From: JBGSMF01 sp964651475
GTDB taxonomy: Bacteria > Chloroflexota > Anaerolineae > Fen-1058
Direction of reading: 5' to 3'
Length of the DNA: 64,000 bases
Assembly: GCA_964651475.1 (NCBI GenBank)
Contig: CAZYXV010000020.1
Coordinates: 15,798 to 79,797 of the forward strand
The position numbers were made by a program, and so were the translations under genes. The notes under the pieces were generated by a model, which was not told the DNA's origin, made no database searches, and worked only from the letters and a program-made list of their open reading frames with translations. This document shows, piece after piece, positions 23,230 through 31,711 of the stretch. Position 1 is the first letter of the stretch; each line of letters starts with the position of its first letter.

Positions 23230-26148
23230 GATTTTGATTTCTTGATCGGTGAGGCCATAGAGTTCGTACACGAGCTGGTCAATGGCCTGGTCGGCGGCGT
23301 CTATCTGGCGCTGGAGGGTGGTTTTGATGTTTGGGGCCGCGGCGGCGGCGAGTTGTTTGTGCAGGTCGAGCATTTGCTGGACGAGTGTTACCATCCGGTC
23401 GTGGCGGGCGACGTCGGCGGGATCGGAGAAGTTGATGGGGTGGATGGGGAGCATTTTCAAGGGATTGAGATATATCTGAGGTTTCGTGGTCCCACTTTTG
23501 CGAGTGACCTCTGCATATAGAGTGCGTAAGAAAGTCGAGTTCAACAACCCAAGAATGTAACGAGGATCATAGTTATCATCGGCAATCTTGATGTGAAAAA
23601 TTGAGTTGGGCGAATAAAACTGTTCGGTGTCCAACGTGGCCACAATTGTAGGTTCGGTTTGACGAAGTATGATTTTTTGGTCAGCATGGAAAACTTTCAA
23701 ACGACGTTCGCTGCCATAGTTGAAGCCGGGACGCTTGTACCTGGTGCATAATTCTGGCTTCAGCACATACCACCCACCCCATTGAACGTATCCATATCTG
23801 CCCGGAATGTCCTTCCCTGACCTGAGTGCTTTGATATAGTCGTTGGAATTTTTCGGCTCTGTGGTGAAGATAGTGTGCAGCAGGTTTGCAGTCTGGATAC
23901 CATCAGTTACGATTCCCAAACTGCTGAGGTCTATGCAGCCTACTGTTCGCTTGAGCATTAGATCGTAGACACGCGACAGAATTATCCGATATGACTGGAG
24001 TGATTTTCCTTGAGCATTTACAATGCGGTCGTTTATGACAGTTCTAATATCTTTTTGCCAAGTTTCCAAACTCGAAAGCTCCTGAGAAGATCTCACATCC
24101 TTAACCGCGAAAATATATGACTCAGAAACTGTCTGTTTTGTGGCAACTATGGAACAAATTGGATTTGATACTTGACCGAAAGCTGTCTCCTTGAAGTCAA
24201 TTACACTCTCAAGACGACAATTGGAAACCATCAACTCTCGTGCTGGAGTGAAGTATTCACCAGTCAAAATATGAGATGGTTGAAGCAAGCCGAGAAGTCC
24301 GTTTGACTGTAGCAATCGGAGACTTTGTTCAAAGAATACACAAGCAAGGTCAAATCTATGTTGAGAGACTTTGGTGAAAGCATGTGCCAGGTAAGGTTTA
24401 ATATCGCCAGGAATATTGTCGCTGGATAGAAACGGCGGGTTCCCGATCACCGCGTCAAAGCCGCCCCCACCCTGCCCTCCCCCGCGCGCGGGGGAGGGTT
24501 GGGGTGGGGGAAACTCGTGTTCCCAATCAAACGGGTTGACGCGCGCTTGTTCGGCGGGGTCGGCGATGAGCTGGCCGTCGAAATAGTCTGGTCCAATGAG
24601 CGAGTTGCCGCACTTGATGTTGTTGCGCAAGGGAGGCAGGACGGCGCGGCCGGCAACTGCGCCGCGCTCGCCTTCCAGCATTTTGATGTAGAGGCTCATC
24701 ATTGTGATTTCGACGGCCTGCGGGTCGAGGTCTACGCCGTAAATGTTGTTGCGCAGGATGTCGGCCTTTTGCGCCAGGGATAGCTTGAATTCGCCGCCCT
24801 CGCGCTCGCCGATCAAGCGCGGCTGGTGGATTGGTTGCTCGCTGCTCGCTGCTGGCTTGTCACCCTGTCGCCTTGTCACCTTGTCACCTTGTCCCGCATA
24901 CCAACGTTGGTGCCAGTCGAGCAAATATTGAAACGCGCCCAGCAAAAACGACCCTGAGCCACAAGCCGGGTCCAGGATTCTCATTTTGGCGATTTGTTGG
25001 GGCGTTTTGCCTTCGATGAGCCTGCCTACGGTTTGGTCAACAATGTAATCTACGATGTATTTGGGGGTATAGTATACGCCGCCGGCCTTGCGCACCTCGG
25101 GCTTGTCTTCTACTATGGCGCGCGCGGCTGTGACGCGAATGGTTTTGCCGAGGTAGCGTTCGTAAATCGAGCCTAGCAGCTCGACGCCGATGACGGCAAA
25201 GTCGTAGGGGCCGTCGTAGAGGCCGCGTATGATTTTGGCGACGAGGGCGTCATCGAATACGGCCTGGTCGAGGGCGGCGTTGGGCTTGAATACTTCGCCG
25301 TTGAGATAGTCGTTGACCTGGACGAATAGCCGGTCGAGCATGGCGCGCAGCGAGCGATGCCGGGCCTGGCTCCATTGTTCTACGAGCTTGCCCAGCGATT
25401 CGGCTTCGAGGATGCGGCGGTCTTCGACCATGCGGATAAAAATCAGGCGGTCGAGGAATACCTGCACAGCCTCGTTAAGCGCGGGGGCGTCCAAATGGGA
25501 ATGCTTGAAACAGTCTTTGGCCAATTGCTCACGCCAGCCGGTGAGGTCGTCCAGGAATGATTGGTCTACCGGGATGCGCATGCGGCGAGAGGCGGCGTCT
25601 TGCCTGAGGAGGGTGTCGAGCGAGCCGGCGGCGACCTGGTCACGGGAGAGTTTCCACAGGTTCGCCAGCGCCGCATCGGTGAGGTATTCATCGCAGCGAT
25701 AGGCAAAGACCAGCCCCAGGTCGGGATGTTTTTCGTCGGGCTTGAGGGAGGCGTCGTACAGGCGGAACTCTTCAAAGTCGGTGAGGATGGCAAAGCTAAC
25801 GTCGCGGGTGTTCCAGGCGTAGCGTTTGGCTTGCAGGATGTCTTTGGCGCTGAGCTTGACGCGCGGGGCTTTGGCTTCGACAAAGAATTTGGTCTGGCCG
25901 CCAATGCGAAAGGCATAGTCGGATTTGCCTGCTATTTCGCTTTGTTCTCGGAGCACTTGACGGTTTTTGGGGCCGAGTGAGGCGTCGTCTCTCACGTCCC
26001 AGCCGAGGGCGATGAATAGGGGGTCAATGAATTCGGCGCGGGCGTCGGCCTCGGAGTAGCCGGCGGCCATATAGTCGCTGCTGTGGGCCTGGAATTTTGC
26101 GACCAGTTTTTCGAGTTGTTGACGGAATTGTTCTTGTGTTGTTGGCAT
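23218..26148 (-). CDS. Type IIG restriction-modification enzyme (Eco57I-like)
   Basis: Single-chain nuclease, adenine methylase and specificity protein of 976 residues. The N-terminal PD-(D/E)xK domain has Asp77 (KSDYAF) and Glu91-x-Lys93 (FVEAK). The methylase has motif I DPACGSGSF (393-401) and motif IV NPPF (570-573). The C-terminal third (about 640-930) is the target-recognition region, ending in a coiled segment. Two odd in-frame insertions stand out: GDKVTRRQGDK near 421-431, and a Pro/Gly-rich run near 547-563 just before NPPF; both come from short repetitive DNA. The middle of the gene is AT-richer than its flanks, consistent with transferred specificity DNA. No strong ribosome binding site. 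Phage defence is the usual role. Confidence 0.88.
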   Translation of the reverse strand: MPTTQEQFRQQLEKLVAKFQAHSSDYMAAGYSEADARAEFIDPLFIALGWDVRDDASLGPKNRQVLREQSEIAGKSDYAFRIGGQTKFFVEAKAPRVKLSAKDILQAKRYAWNTRDVSFAILTDFEEFRLYDASLKPDEKHPDLGLVFAYRCDEYLTDAALANLWKLSRDQVAAGSLDTLLRQDAASRRMRIPVDQSFLDDLTGWREQLAKDCFKHSHLDAPALNEAVQVFLDRLIFIRMVEDRRILEAESLGKLVEQWSQARHRSLRAMLDRLFVQVNDYLNGEVFKPNAALDQAVFDDALVAKIIRGLYDGPYDFAVIGVELLGSIYERYLGKTIRVTAARAIVEDKPEVRKAGGVYYTPKYIVDYIVDQTVGRLIEGKTPQQIAKMRILDPACGSGSFLLGAFQYLLDWHQRWYAGQGDKVTRRQGDKPAASSEQPIHQPRLIGEREGGEFKLSLAQKADILRNNIYGVDLDPQAVEITMMSLYIKMLEGERGAVAGRAVLPPLRNNIKCGNSLIGPDYFDGQLIADPAEQARVNPFDWEHEFPPPQPSPARGGGQGGGGFDAVIGNPPFLSSDNIPGDIKPYLAHAFTKVSQHRFDLACVFFEQSLRLLQSNGLLGLLQPSHILTGEYFTPARELMVSNCRLESVIDFKETAFGQVSNPICSIVATKQTVSESYIFAVKDVRSSQELSSLETWQKDIRTVINDRIVNAQGKSLQSYRIILSRVYDLMLKRTVGCIDLSSLGIVTDGIQTANLLHTIFTTEPKNSNDYIKALRSGKDIPGRYGYVQWGGWYVLKPELCTRYKRPGFNYGSERRLKVFHADQKIILRQTEPTIVATLDTEQFYSPNSIFHIKIADDNYDPRYILGLLNSTFLRTLYAEVTRKSGTTKPQIYLNPLKMLPIHPINFSDPADVARHDRMVTLVQQMLDLHKQLAAAAAPNIKTTLQRQIDAADQAIDQLVYELYGLTDQEIKIIEA

Positions 26149-26310
26149 GGGGTTACACTTTCACAAGTCAGGTTTTGCCGATCAAGGTGAGCCGGTTATT
26201 TAATTCCTAATCCTTAACCTGTTTTCCGCACCCTGTAGGCTTGCATCCCCATGCAAGCCGATTGCTGGGGACGTTCGCGCATAGGGATGCGTGAACTGCG
26301 AAATCTAGGC

Positions 26311-26628
26311 TTAGCACAATAGCAACAACAAAGGAAACCACCAACCCAGGTAACAGCAAGCGCTGGCCGCCAGGCCAAGCGCCAGGCTGATCCATACCCA
26401 ACGCCAGCGAGCTTGTTTGATGATCAAGATTGGGCCTGCCAAAGCGCTTGCCAATAAGGCGATAGGCCAACCAATTTGCAGCCACAAGAACGCCGCATTG
26501 GGCAAGTTGGAACACGAATCAGTTGCCATTCCTCCCAAGGCGTAGCCAATGTAGTAAAGGGGAATGAATACGGCGAGAAGAACGACGGCCATAATGATGG
26601 CTATGATCCAGCGATGAGATGGACTCAT
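26311..26628 (-). CDS. small three- to four-helix membrane protein
   Basis: Protein of 105 residues with hydrophobic segments at about 8-30 (IIAIIMAVVLLAVFIPLYYIG), 45-68 and 78-103. Cys and Trp are frequent near the C-terminus. The start at 26628 is fixed by AAGGAGAT seven bases upstream. No family recognised. It stands alone between the Type IIG gene and a long repeat-rich gap, and is transcribed in the same direction as both neighbours. Confidence 0.7.
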   Translation of the reverse strand: MSPSHRWIIAIIMAVVLLAVFIPLYYIGYALGGMATDSCSNLPNAAFLWLQIGWPIALLASALAGPILIIKQARWRWVWISLALGLAASACCYLGWWFPLLLLLC

Positions 26629-27456
26629 GCAAATCTCCTTTTTCCCCAAAGCGCTTCTTGTATGCGGGCCGCTCAGGCATCATCTCAAGCGGTATCGCAA
26701 ATCTTGTGTAATGTGCCAGTTCGCCCGCAGTTCAACCTGTCTGCGCCAGGCAGGCTGCGGGCGGAACGAATTTACACACAATTCGGCATGGCGTGTGCGC
26801 GCTGCACCGGGCAAGTGGAATTGTACCACAAGGTCAAAAATTTTCTAATTTGTACGGCGTTGTCACACTTGCACTGGCGGGCAGTGCCAGGGTTGCAGCC
26901 GCTCTGCCTATGGCGGGCGGCGAAGCAATCTCCGCACTTGCAAAGTTGAGATTGCTTCGGGCGCGGAGTTTATCCTGAGAACTCAAATCGCCTTCGGCGA
27001 TATGCCAGAAATCAGAAACTCGTCATTGCGAGGAGGCGCGCGAAGCGTGCCGACCTGTCCTGCCGGACTAGGCAGGCGAAGCAATCCCCCCGCTGGACAA
27101 GAGTGGAGATTGCGTCGACCCTGCGGGTCTCGCAATGACAGTCAGTTTCTGGGTAGGATGCCCTTGCAATGACAAAAAAGCGCAATTTATGACCGCGTTG
27201 AGTATATAACCCCGTTGCGGCGGCGTGCAGGCGGCTAAGGCAAGTGGGGTTGATTGTTGGCAACGAGGTTACTTTACCCCCTGAACTTTTGCAACCCCCT
27301 TTGGATACACAAATTACTGAGGAGACCAAAACCGTACCGCTACCGTAGCGGTACGGGCTAGTATCGCTACTCGATAACCAATTTGTCCATGGCGCCTCGA
27401 AACGCGGGTTTAGTAAAATCGCGAAAAAAAAATTCGAAAAAAGACAAAAAAAGGAT
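26629..27456. repeat. 828-bp noncoding region filled with dispersed repeats
   Basis: It contains a variant of palindromic family B at about 26720-26774 (an extra 18 bp splits the palindrome), REP-like fragments (26920-26960) and a REP core at about 27021-27139 bounded by CGTCATTGCGAG and CTCGCAATGACAG. The right end of MITE family C lies at about 27167-27205. A perfect palindrome CCGTACCGCTA-CCG-TAGCGGTACGG sits near 27331-27356, and an A-rich tract at 27415-27455 reads as T-rich on the strand leaving the next gene. No convincing gene is seen. Confidence 0.7.
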
Positions 27457-28989
27457 TCAAGGATTGCTCGCAGGCAGGCTATACACAAGCACGCCAAAGT
27501 CGGTGGCCACCGCCGTCCGGCTGCCATCGGGCGACCAACCCACGGCGAACACGTTCCACATGGCCACTTCTTCCTGGCGTATCGTCTGGCCGTTTACAAT
27601 AAAGCGCACGGCCGCCACCCCGTTTGGCGCGGTGTTGCCCTGAGGATTGTACCCCGTTGTATGGACGTGCGCCAATCGCCCGTCAGCTAACCAGGCAGGA
27701 TAAAGCAAGCGCGTCCCGGCCGGGTCCTCGTGCGCGGCCGAGTATTCCAGGACCAGGTCGCTGGGCGGGTACGTGCCGACGACCAGCCAATCTACGCTGC
27801 CCTTGTTGCCAATCACGTCGCTGCGCCCCGCAGCGCGATAATAATAACGTTTTCCATCGGGCGACAGCGCCGCGTAACCCGGCGTGGCCAGGATCTGCCG
27901 CCGCGCGCCCTGGCAGCGCAGATTTTGCAGCGGATCGCAGCGCGGGTCAATGCGCGTGAGGTTTTCCACGGCGCCCGTGTCCAAATCGAGCGCGTACAAG
28001 TCGTCGGTGTACTGCGTAATCTGCCCGCCGAATGTGTTGCTGCGCACCATCAACTTGCCGTCGGGCAGCCAGCCAAGCAGCCAGACGGGGCTGGTCGTCA
28101 CCAGGCGCGCGGCGCGGCCATCCGCCTGCGCCACGGCCACACCCATTTTGAGCGCCACAGCCTTGTCTTCCGAACGCACTTCAAAGGCCACCCGCTCGCC
28201 GTCTGGCGACCATACGGCGCGCCGCGCCGTGTCGAATCGCACGCCGCTGCCAAACGCAACAAGGGGAAGTTGTACCAGGTCGAGCAATCGCCGCGGGGAA
28301 GGCGCCTGGGCTTGCGCCTCCATGCGCCACAACTGGCCGCCGCCCCACACGCCGCCTTGCTGCGGCGCGGCCTGGCTCGACGATTGGTCGAGCGGCGGCG
28401 GCGCGCCGCGCCAATAATACAGTTCACACGTCGCCAGCAAGAGGGCGCTATCGGGCGACCAGGCCAGGTCCTCGCACCCGCCGTCCAGCAAGGGAATTTT
28501 GTGGCCGCCCGCAAATAACCACACGCTGGAACGTTCCACATCCATATCGCTGCCGGCGACGGCGGCCAGCTTTTTCCCGTCCGGCGACCACGCCGCCATG
28601 CCAACCTCTGCTCCGTTTTCAGTTGTCAGGTCCAGCGTTTCGCCGGTGCGCGCGTCTACGAGGAAGGTCTGCGTGCGCCAGCCGGCCCAATAGGTGACGA
28701 CCAGGTTGCCCGCGGATTTGGGATCTGGCGACCACGTGATCTCGGCGCGCTGCCAGGCAGCGCCCAGGCGATTTTCCAATGGGATATTGATATCTGGCGC
28801 GGGTGTGCGCGCTGGCCCTCTCGTCAGCGGCGCGGACGGCGTTGGCGGCTCGGACGGGATGGGCGAGAGGGGAATCGGCGTAGCGGGCGGCGCGCCGGGT
28901 GATAAAGATGGCGCGGCGTTGCTCGTCTTGCACGCCGCCAACGCGACGAGCGCCGCCAGCAAGAGCAGGCGTTGACGATAATGTTTCAC
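27457..28989 (-). CDS. TolB-like beta-propeller lipoprotein
   Basis: Begins at a GTG whose GTGA overlaps the stop of the upstream cyclase gene. The signal peptide ends in lipobox LAAC (Cys20). A Pro/Ser/Thr-rich linker of about 50 residues follows, then a WD40/TolB-like propeller with repeated WSPDGKK, WSPDSAL, WSPDGERVAF, LSPDGKRYYY and WSPDGSRTAV motifs. It is anchored outside the membrane and likely scaffolds protein contacts. Third gene of the cyclase operon, so it may transmit or report an external signal. A T-rich tract follows the stop on its strand. Function otherwise unknown. Confidence 0.8.
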   Translation of the reverse strand: MKHYRQRLLLLAALVALAACKTSNAAPSLSPGAPPATPIPLSPIPSEPPTPSAPLTRGPARTPAPDINIPLENRLGAAWQRAEITWSPDPKSAGNLVVTYWAGWRTQTFLVDARTGETLDLTTENGAEVGMAAWSPDGKKLAAVAGSDMDVERSSVWLFAGGHKIPLLDGGCEDLAWSPDSALLLATCELYYWRGAPPPLDQSSSQAAPQQGGVWGGGQLWRMEAQAQAPSPRRLLDLVQLPLVAFGSGVRFDTARRAVWSPDGERVAFEVRSEDKAVALKMGVAVAQADGRAARLVTTSPVWLLGWLPDGKLMVRSNTFGGQITQYTDDLYALDLDTGAVENLTRIDPRCDPLQNLRCQGARRQILATPGYAALSPDGKRYYYRAAGRSDVIGNKGSVDWLVVGTYPPSDLVLEYSAAHEDPAGTRLLYPAWLADGRLAHVHTTGYNPQGNTAPNGVAAVRFIVNGQTIRQEEVAMWNVFAVGWSPDGSRTAVATDFGVLVYSLPASNP

Positions 28990-31694
28990 TTGGATATTTC
29001 CAGCGCGCAAGCTACAGCCTGCTCTATCGCCATGGCGCGCCCTTCTGCCCAGGCGCGCTCAAAGGTCGTCTCGTCCAGTTGGTTGCGCACGATGGCCACA
29101 ATGCGCTCATAGTTGGCGCGTTCGGCGGGCGGTATGGTAGAGCCAATGATTTCGCGCAGAATCTCGGCGGCGCCCAAAAGCCTGGCGGCGGGTTCGGCCT
29201 GGTTGGTCATCCCCGCCGCCCCGGCGATCCCCGCCAGGCACTCGGCCAGAATGCCTTTATGGCCCAGTTTTTGGCTCAAGACCAGCCCCTCTGCAAAGAG
29301 TGGTTGAGCTTGCGCTGCATCGAGTTGGTAGAGGTGCGCTTCGGCCATGTTGATGAGCGCGTAAGTGATGCCCCACTCGACGCTCGACTCCCGAAACAAG
29401 GCCAGACATTCCTCGAATACTAGCGCGGCCCGGGCGTGCTCTCCCTGGCTGTTTAGCAAACAGCCCAGGCTGTTGAGCGCGTGCGCCACTCCCAATTTGT
29501 CGCCCAGTTCGCGATGCAGCGCCAGGCTTTCTTCAAACAGCACCCTGGCTCGCCCGTAATCGCGCTGGTCATACACGGCAATGCCCAGCGCGTTGAGTTC
29601 GCTGGCGATGCTGGCTTTATCGCCGATCATTTGCCACAGCGCCAGGCTTTCTTCAAACCAGGCAATGGCTTGTTTGTAATCGCCCTGGGAGCTGGCCAGA
29701 TTTCCCGCCGCTCCCAGCGCCTTGGCCCAAATCGCAGGGGGCAGAGACGGGGCGCGCCGGGCCTGAGCCAGCGCCGTTTCCAGCCACCAGCGCCCCTCGC
29801 TCAGGTGATTGCGCCAGTACCAAAACCGCCACATCGCCCCGCTCGTCTGCAAGAGTGTTCCGATATCTTGTTGCTCGAGCGAGTGCTGCAGCGCGGCGCG
29901 CAGGTTATCGTGCTCGATTTCCAGGGTATCCAGCCACATGGTTTGTTGGGAGCCGCCCCGCAGTTCCAGTTCCGCCTCTTCCGCCAGCGCCAGATAATAC
30001 CGGGCGTGCCGTTCGGCGATGGCGGGGGCCTGCCCGCTTTCCAGCAAGCGTTCCGCGGCGTATTCGCGAATGGTTTCTAGCATTGTAAAGCGAGGCTCGT
30101 TGTTTTCCGCCTCGACCTGTTGCAACATGCTCTTGTCCAGCAACGATTCCAGGCCATCTAAAATATCTATGGGGAGATCGTGGGCGGCGTTGCATACGGC
30201 GTCGGCTGCCTGGACGATGCAGCCGCCCACAAAAATAGCCAGGCGGGCGAACAAGGCCTTTTCGCCAGCGTCCAATAAAGCATAACTCCAGTCAATGGCC
30301 TCGCGCAGAGTTTGCTGTTGGCGGCCCTGAGCGAGCGCCGCATCGCTTACGATTTGTTGCAGGGACGGCGCCTCGTAGACCGGCTCTAGCTGGGCGAGCA
30401 TTTCTTCCGGCGACAGCAAGTCGCAGCGAGCGGCGGCCAATCCGATCGCCAGCGGCAGGCCATCCAGCCGGGCGCAGATTTCAGCCACCGCGGAGGCGTT
30501 TTGGCTGTTAAGGACAAAGCCGGGTTTGACGCTTTGCGCCCGCTCGACGAACAGGCGCACGGCGTCATAGCGCGCCAAGGTGGACGCTAAATCCGCTCCC
30601 ATAAACCACAAACGCTTGAGGTCCGGCGACGTTAACGGCGGCACCGGAAACTCGTGTTCTCCATAGATGCGAAGCGCCACGCGGCTGGTCGCCATCACTT
30701 TGAGGCGCGGCGCTGCTTCCAGCAATTCGATCACGAGGGGAGCGGCTTCCACCACCCGTTCGAACTTGTCCATGATCAACAGGATCTGTTTGTCGTGCAC
30801 GTGGTTTTTCAGGCTTTCGACGAGCGGCTGGCCAGCGGACTCGGTAACGCCGAGCGCCTGCGCAAGGGCGGGAGCGACCAGGTCGGGAGCGGCGGCCGAG
30901 GCGAGGGCGGCGAATGCAATGCCATCCTCGAAATCTTCGGGCACGCTGGCCGCCGCCTGCACGCCCAGGCGCGTTTTGCCCACCCCGCCGGGGCCGGTCA
31001 ACGTCAACAGGCGCACGTCCGCGCGCCGCAACAAGGCGCACAGGGCGGCCATTTCTTGCTCGCGTCCAATCAGCGGCGTGGATTGGGTGGGCAAGTTGGC
31101 CAGGTGCACGTCGAGCGTCTTGAGCGGCGGAAAGTCGGCCGGCAAATCTGGAACGGCAAGCTGAAATATTTTTTCCGGGCGGGTGAGGTCTTTGAAGCGA
31201 CATTCACCCAAATCGCGCAAGCGGGGCGCATTGTCCGGCTCGCCGGCCAAAGCGAACAGGCGGTTGCGCACCGCTTCTGCCATGGGGTACGAAAGAAGAA
31301 TTTGTCCGCCGTGGCCGGCCGAAAGCAAGCGCGCGGTGCGATTGAGCGCCGGGCCAAAGTAATCGCCGCCGCGCTCGTCGGCTATGCCGATATTGAGGGC
31401 GATTCTCACGTGCGGCGTTCCAATCTCGTTCCACGTTTCACTTGCTTTGTGCAAGGTGCGTTGGACGGTCAACGCCGCCGCGGCGGCGTCTATGGCGTCG
31501 GCAAACGCCGCATAAAAACAAGCCCCCACCGTCTTGAATACGCGGCCGCCGTTTGTTTCTATGGCTTGCCGCACAATGACGTCGTTGTGCGCCAGAACGT
31601 CTTTCATGGCCGAGGGGTGTTTGTTCCATAACGCGGCGCTCTCTTCGATATCGCTAAAAAGGAAGGCTACGTTGCCTGTGGGCAAGTTGGACAT
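28986..31694 (-). CDS. class III cyclase-domain STAND ATPase with TPRs (degenerate cyclase, copy 2)
   Basis: Protein of 902 residues. The cyclase homology domain (about 8-190) has the first metal Asp15 (FLFSDIEES), but the second metal Asp is replaced by Ala58 (KTVGACF, normally GDxF). Asp111 and the transition-state pair Asn118 and Arg122 (NRTAR) are kept. A STAND/NB-ARC-like ATPase follows, with Walker A GPGGVGKT (234-241) and Walker B ILLIMDKFE (304-312), then a helical region and about seven TPRs to the C-terminus. Loss of one metal ligand should abolish or reduce homodimer activity. It lies 17 bp after its paralogue and overlaps the next gene by GTGA. GGAGAGG precedes the ATG. Confidence 0.88.
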   Translation of the reverse strand: MSNLPTGNVAFLFSDIEESAALWNKHPSAMKDVLAHNDVIVRQAIETNGGRVFKTVGACFYAAFADAIDAAAAALTVQRTLHKASETWNEIGTPHVRIALNIGIADERGGDYFGPALNRTARLLSAGHGGQILLSYPMAEAVRNRLFALAGEPDNAPRLRDLGECRFKDLTRPEKIFQLAVPDLPADFPPLKTLDVHLANLPTQSTPLIGREQEMAALCALLRRADVRLLTLTGPGGVGKTRLGVQAAASVPEDFEDGIAFAALASAAAPDLVAPALAQALGVTESAGQPLVESLKNHVHDKQILLIMDKFERVVEAAPLVIELLEAAPRLKVMATSRVALRIYGEHEFPVPPLTSPDLKRLWFMGADLASTLARYDAVRLFVERAQSVKPGFVLNSQNASAVAEICARLDGLPLAIGLAAARCDLLSPEEMLAQLEPVYEAPSLQQIVSDAALAQGRQQQTLREAIDWSYALLDAGEKALFARLAIFVGGCIVQAADAVCNAAHDLPIDILDGLESLLDKSMLQQVEAENNEPRFTMLETIREYAAERLLESGQAPAIAERHARYYLALAEEAELELRGGSQQTMWLDTLEIEHDNLRAALQHSLEQQDIGTLLQTSGAMWRFWYWRNHLSEGRWWLETALAQARRAPSLPPAIWAKALGAAGNLASSQGDYKQAIAWFEESLALWQMIGDKASIASELNALGIAVYDQRDYGRARVLFEESLALHRELGDKLGVAHALNSLGCLLNSQGEHARAALVFEECLALFRESSVEWGITYALINMAEAHLYQLDAAQAQPLFAEGLVLSQKLGHKGILAECLAGIAGAAGMTNQAEPAARLLGAAEILREIIGSTIPPAERANYERIVAIVRNQLDETTFERAWAEGRAMAIEQAVACALEISK

Positions 31695-31711
31695 ATATCC
31701 TCTCCTGGCTC

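Noticed and set aside
22419..23231. 270-codon plus-strand frame opposite the nucleotidyltransferase
   Set aside because: Antisense shadow; its end runs through the tandem hairpin repeat.
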